A stretch of 64,000 bases of DNA from Sandaracinaceae bacterium (GTDB lineage Bacteria; Myxococcota_A; Polyangia; Polyangiales; JADJQN01), in the NCBI GenBank assembly GCA_016712745.1, contig JADJQN010000001.1:1798001-1862000 (forward strand), in the 5' to 3' direction. Position 1 is the first letter of the stretch. The number at the start of each line of letters is the position of its first letter. Of this stretch, positions 60,719-64,000 are shown piece after piece. The position numbers and the translations under genes are program-made. The notes beneath the pieces were generated by a model. That model did no database searches. It was not told the origin of the DNA and saw only the letters and a program-made list of their open reading frames with translations.

Positions 60719-63342
60719 TAGTTGGACCTCACGAGCACCGGAGACGAACGCATTACCGAGGTGCCATCGCCGAGTTGCGCGCGCGAGTTGTCTCCCCAGC
60801 AAAGAATATTTCCCGACGCGAGACGCGCACAGCTGTGGCGCGCGCCGAGAGTGAGCTGCACCGCCTGTGTAATTCCATCTACGCGCGCTGGCTCTCCGAT
60901 GGCCGGCGTCGTGCCGCGCCCAAGCTGACCTTCGCTGCCACGTCCCCAGCACCAGACTTCGCCCGTGCTCCGACGAATTGCGCAGGTGTGATGCGAGCCC
61001 GCGCGAACCTGAGCGACGTCGTTGAACGGAAGCGGAACTTGGTGCGCAATCGAGTACGACATGATCGCGCCGTCACCAATCTCGCCCTCGGATCCATGAC
61101 CCCAACACCACACATCGCGCGGGCTCGTCGCAGACATGTCGACGATGAATCGCAGAGCGCAGGTGTGCGCATCCCCGACGGTCACATCCACCGCGTCATC
61201 AATACCGAATGCGAACACTGGTCTTGACGCGATCGCAGGGGTGGTTGCGTCACCCAGTTGGCCAGATTCGCCGTCGCCCCAACACGCAACGCGATATCCC
61301 GGGACTGCTTGAACCGAACATGCGTGACGCGCCCCTGCCGCGAGTGCAGTGCTTGTCGCGCCGGTGAGATTGGGGTGCAATGGCGCAAACGACACACCTG
61401 GATCGAGCTCAGCGCCTAGATGCTCAGAGCTGCCCCAGCAATAGACGACGTTTGATTCATCGAGGACGCATGCGAAGTCGCCCCCGAATGCGTACTCGAT
61501 CGGTTTGATCCCGCGCACGCTGCTGAGGGTGGGCAGTAGCGCATCGTTCTGCGTCCCGTCGGCGAGTTGCCCGTAGCTATTGGCGCCGAAACCAACGAGC
61601 ACGTCCGACAACATTGAGGACATCGGTTCGAAGCCGCGCCCGTACACGAGTGTGTAGTCGAACGCCGCGTGCACGGTCGTAGCCGTCACGAGCCCGGGCA
61701 GTTGCGTTTTGACTGCCATCGCCGAGTCGCCCACGACGCCCGAGCCGACCTCGCCCCTGTTGTTCCCGCCCCAACAGAGCGCAAGATTGTCCGAAGCGCG
61801 AATGGCGCAGGTGTGCGTCGCGCCCGCCGACACGTCATTGGCCACGAGGGCCGAGAAACAGCTCCCTGCCCCGCTGCATACGCCCGTCGTGCACGCAGCG
61901 CCTGGCGACGAGAAGCCCATGTCGATGCAAGCACCCGCGCCGGTGCTGCAATCCATTTGTCCCGCACGACAAGTCGCGCCCGAATCGCAGCTCCCACCTT
62001 GCGTGCAATTCACGCAGGCGCCCCCCGCTGTGCAGTGTGACTCTTGCCCATCACCAAGCTCACATAGAGCTCCAGTCGCGAGGTGTCCGCCACCGAGAAC
62101 GCACGTTCCTCCGGCAGCGCAGCTCGTATGCCCCGTCGCGCAACCCACGTTGCAATCGGCGTCCTCAACGCACGACACGCACGTACCCTCAGCGCTACAC
62201 ACGTAACCGCCGCCGCAGCTCGTGCCGCCAGCGCACACGTCAAACGGCAAGCAGGAGCTACCGACGGGAGCGATATGTGCCGGTTCGACTGGCGTGCATT
62301 GCGCGGCGCCGCTAACGCAACTGAGGGTGCCCTCAAGGCAGTCGAAGAGGCACGCAGCGCCCTCCTCACACGCGATGCAGCTGCCGTAGGGATCGCAAAC
62401 GCGCCCGCTGCCACAATTGCTTCCCGCGCGTTTCGTCCATGTTGGCGCGCAGGCGGGCGCCGCGCCTGAACAGTCCCATACCCCGAAAAAACAGGGGTAA
62501 TCAGGCGACACGCAAACCGTATCGCAGACAATCGCGGCATCGACCGAAGCCTCGCTCGCGCCGTCGAGAAAGCCTCCATCGCGTGACGAGTCAGACGCGT
62601 CGTCGTCGGCCGCGTCGAGGGGGCCTCCGTCGAGCAAGCCTGCATCGATGTCGCGCACAACGAGCGGCTCACAGCCCTCGTCCGGATTGCAGTATTGCGT
62701 GTCACCGCAACTATCGGCGAGGATCTCTTCTTCGCAGATCCCATCTGCGCAGATCCCAGCCGCGCACGCCGCTGACGCGTTGCACGCCGTGTCGTCATTG
62801 CAGAACAGAGCGGGCGGGCAAAATTCTCGCGTGATGGTTGTGCAGCGAGGATCGACGCACTCGCCAGCGAGGCACTCCGTGAACGCCGGCGAGCCGCCGG
62901 GCGCGGGGCAACTTACACTCACGCAGTCGCGCGTAAGATGAACCGTGAGAACGAAACTCGCGTTGAAGGAGACGCGCGTTCGCCGTTCGATGAGCAAGCT
63001 GTGATCGGGACGCAAGAGGCGTACGCGTACCGTGAGCTCACCGAGAGGCAGCGCATCAAAGACGGCGGCGCTGCGCCCGCGGGAATAGCTCTCACCAAAC
63101 TGTGCGATGCGCTCGGGCGCTCGCGCGATTGCTTCCGCACCATCCGCCGCTGGTCGCGGATCGAAGACTTCGGTGACGACGTACGCGAACTCCGGTCCAG
63201 GGACGAGCCCAGTCGCAACGTTGACGCTAAGACGCGGCGAGGTGCTGCAAGCGGCGCTCACTGCGATCATGGCCGCCAGGCCAAAAACACCGCGGGCTCG
63301 GCTCGCAGAACCGAGGTTCGGTGGGCGGAAGGTCGCAAACAT
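60718..63342 (-). CDS. RCC1-propeller lipoprotein, paralogue 3 (first gene of the operon)
   Basis: 874 aa. Lipobox VSAAC, beta domain (VATGLVPGPEFAYVVTEV, VRVRLLRPDHSLLIERRTR), Cys modules (ECLAGECVDPRC, SCVEDADCNVGCATGHTSC), and seven RCC1 repeats including LCWGGNNRGEVG, VYCWGSSEHLGAEL, VWCWGRGSEGQLG and ILCWGDNSRAQLG. In each blade a Cys pair (HTCAI... and CWG) probably forms a disulfide, as expected for an exported propeller. It is the first gene of the operon; its promoter should be within 63343-63557. Confidence 0.88.
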   Translation of the reverse strand: MFATFRPPNLGSASRARGVFGLAAMIAVSAACSTSPRLSVNVATGLVPGPEFAYVVTEVFDPRPAADGAEAIARAPERIAQFGESYSRGRSAAVFDALPLGELTVRVRLLRPDHSLLIERRTRVSFNASFVLTVHLTRDCVSVSCPAPGGSPAFTECLAGECVDPRCTTITREFCPPALFCNDDTACNASAACAAGICADGICEEEILADSCGDTQYCNPDEGCEPLVVRDIDAGLLDGGPLDAADDDASDSSRDGGFLDGASEASVDAAIVCDTVCVSPDYPCFFGVWDCSGAAPACAPTWTKRAGSNCGSGRVCDPYGSCIACEEGAACLFDCLEGTLSCVSGAAQCTPVEPAHIAPVGSSCLPFDVCAGGTSCGGGYVCSAEGTCVSCVEDADCNVGCATGHTSCAAGGTCVLGGGHLATGALCELGDGQESHCTAGGACVNCTQGGSCDSGATCRAGQMDCSTGAGACIDMGFSSPGAACTTGVCSGAGSCFSALVANDVSAGATHTCAIRASDNLALCWGGNNRGEVGSGVVGDSAMAVKTQLPGLVTATTVHAAFDYTLVYGRGFEPMSSMLSDVLVGFGANSYGQLADGTQNDALLPTLSSVRGIKPIEYAFGGDFACVLDESNVVYCWGSSEHLGAELDPGVSFAPLHPNLTGATSTALAAGARHACSVQAVPGYRVACWGDGESGQLGDATTPAIASRPVFAFGIDDAVDVTVGDAHTCALRFIVDMSATSPRDVWCWGHGSEGEIGDGAIMSYSIAHQVPLPFNDVAQVRAGSHHTCAIRRSTGEVWCWGRGSEGQLGRGTTPAIGEPARVDGITQAVQLTLGARHSCARLASGNILCWGDNSRAQLGDGTSVMRSSPVLVRSN

Positions 63343-63557
63343 GAGACGGCAAGCCTAAGCGAAACCGTCGAGTATGAACAGGAAATCGCGGAAAACCGGC
63401 CCGTTTGCCTCGACCGGGCGGTGGCCATGAGTGCTAGCCCAGACCTCGGCTACGGCGGCGCCGCGCAGGCGGCGCTAGCGCCCGTGATCTTGTTCGCAAT
63501 TAAGAGGTCGGCAGCGCGCGATGGGACGCGAGCGGCAAACGGCATGCGCATACCCGG

Positions 63558-64000
63558 CTACTGCTTCTGCGCGATGAAGAGGTAGTTGAACCCGCGCAAA
63601 AAGAAATTCTGCTCGACTGCGGCCTTGTGATGATTGCCCATCTCAAGCGATTTGTTGTGGCGCACAACCGCAATGGTATCGACCGGCGTGAGTACGCGCG
63701 CGATGAGATCGAAGAGAGCGAAGCCAACCGGCGCGAAGCCTTTTTTCTTCGCGTAAAAATCACACACGTACAAACCGAGATGTCCCCCGGGTCGCAGCAT
63801 GCGAGCGCACTCGCGAATTACTTTTTCCATCTCGCGATAAAACTTGGGATCGTACGCGCTGATCTTCCCGATGCACCGCGGATCGTTTGAGTAGTCGATG
63901 TGATCGCCGTACGGCGGGTCGATGAAGACCAGGTCCGCACTTGCCGATTCAACCGGAAGTTTGCGCGCATCCGCTTGCTCAATGTCCTCGCGAAACGGCG
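63558..64000 (-). CDS. DPPY-type SAM-dependent methyltransferase, C-terminal part
   Basis: The minus-strand frame is open to the window edge and shows FIDPPYGDHIDYSNDP, the catalytic DPPY motif of N6-adenine/N4-cytosine DNA methylases (also in some RNA enzymes), then EMEKVIRECARMLRPGGHLG, the usual post-catalytic helix and SAM-domain strand, and ends NYLFIAQKQ. Most of the protein lies beyond 64000. DNA modification is likely but the target cannot be assigned. It reads toward the RCC1 operon, 215 bp from it. Confidence 0.75.
   Translation of the reverse strand, partial: PFREDIEQADARKLPVESASADLVFIDPPYGDHIDYSNDPRCIGKISAYDPKFYREMEKVIRECARMLRPGGHLGLYVCDFYAKKKGFAPVGFALFDLIARVLTPVDTIAVVRHNKSLEMGNHHKAAVEQNFFLRGFNYLFIAQKQ

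Noticed and set aside
63343..63557. Gene in the gap upstream of the RCC1 operon
   Set aside because: No frame with a start, ribosome site and coding bias was seen; it more likely carries the operon promoter.

Overview
High-GC window from a Gram-negative bacterium, most likely a myxobacterium (Myxococcota, Polyangia/Sandaracinaceae type; inferred). The signs are an unusual number of secreted lipoproteins whose lipobox Cys is followed by Asp/Gly/Ala-rich linkers (DGG/DAG repeats), a MYXO-CTERM tail, Cys-rich RCC1 propeller lipoproteins, a bacterial lysyl oxidase and a sigma-54-like promoter. I saw no tRNA, rRNA, CRISPR, prophage or transposase gene. Coding density is high; the only long gene-free stretch is 28678-29526, which holds a structured repeat element.

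Layout. 1-2438: edge of a lipoprotein gene, an ATP-grasp enzyme and a divergent propeller lipoprotein. 2485-5807: compact copper-response operon (His-tailed small lipoprotein, lipoprotein TolC/CusC-type outer-membrane channel, Tat-exported two-domain multicopper oxidase, CsoR repressor) behind a promoter with a candidate CsoR-like operator. 5826-8489: small unknown genes and a gene remnant broken by an in-frame TGA. 8490-12271: PL9-type pectate-lyase-like lipoprotein and PhoD-type phosphatase. 12321-16672: DUF2171 protein, frameshifted membrane diguanylate cyclase, GlsB/YeaQ membrane protein with a sigma-54-like promoter, CASTOR/POLLUX-type channel. 16822-19107: a metzincin protease gene pair and two lipoproteins, one only 37 aa. 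19181-26754: a co-directional cluster encoding response regulator, TonB, ExbB, ExbD, ExbD, TonB-dependent receptor and beta-helix lipoprotein, apparently a self-contained uptake system; the regulator has Glu in place of the phosphorylatable Asp. 27006-28677: KASIII-like synthase plus fatty-acid-hydroxylase-family protein.

28739-29468: non-coding element with two inverted ~190-bp hairpin-rich units whose stems differ by compensatory changes, flanking an array of GGGGACGTTCCCC palindromes. 29527-32656: PanE-like protein, sulfotransferase, lipoprotein. 32803-36722: matrixin-type MYXO-CTERM protease with a partner, and a DPP III-like M49 peptidase lipoprotein. 36810-41553: XdhC and a single-chain xanthine dehydrogenase. 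41531-48399: VWA lipoprotein, further lipoproteins and an outer-membrane barrel. 48469-55274: YdcZ-like exporter, lysyl oxidase, queuosine-precursor transporter, SGNH hydrolase, aldo-keto reductase, HEAT-methyltransferase fusion. 55317-63342: three translationally coupled paralogous lipoproteins, each with a predicted seven-repeat RCC1 propeller. 63558-64000: 3' part of a DPPY methyltransferase.

The most unusual items are the covarying inverted-repeat element, the hairpin covering the start region of the 37-aa lipoprotein, the TonB cluster with its Glu-substituted regulator, the copper operon lacking its own pump, and the triple RCC1 operon.
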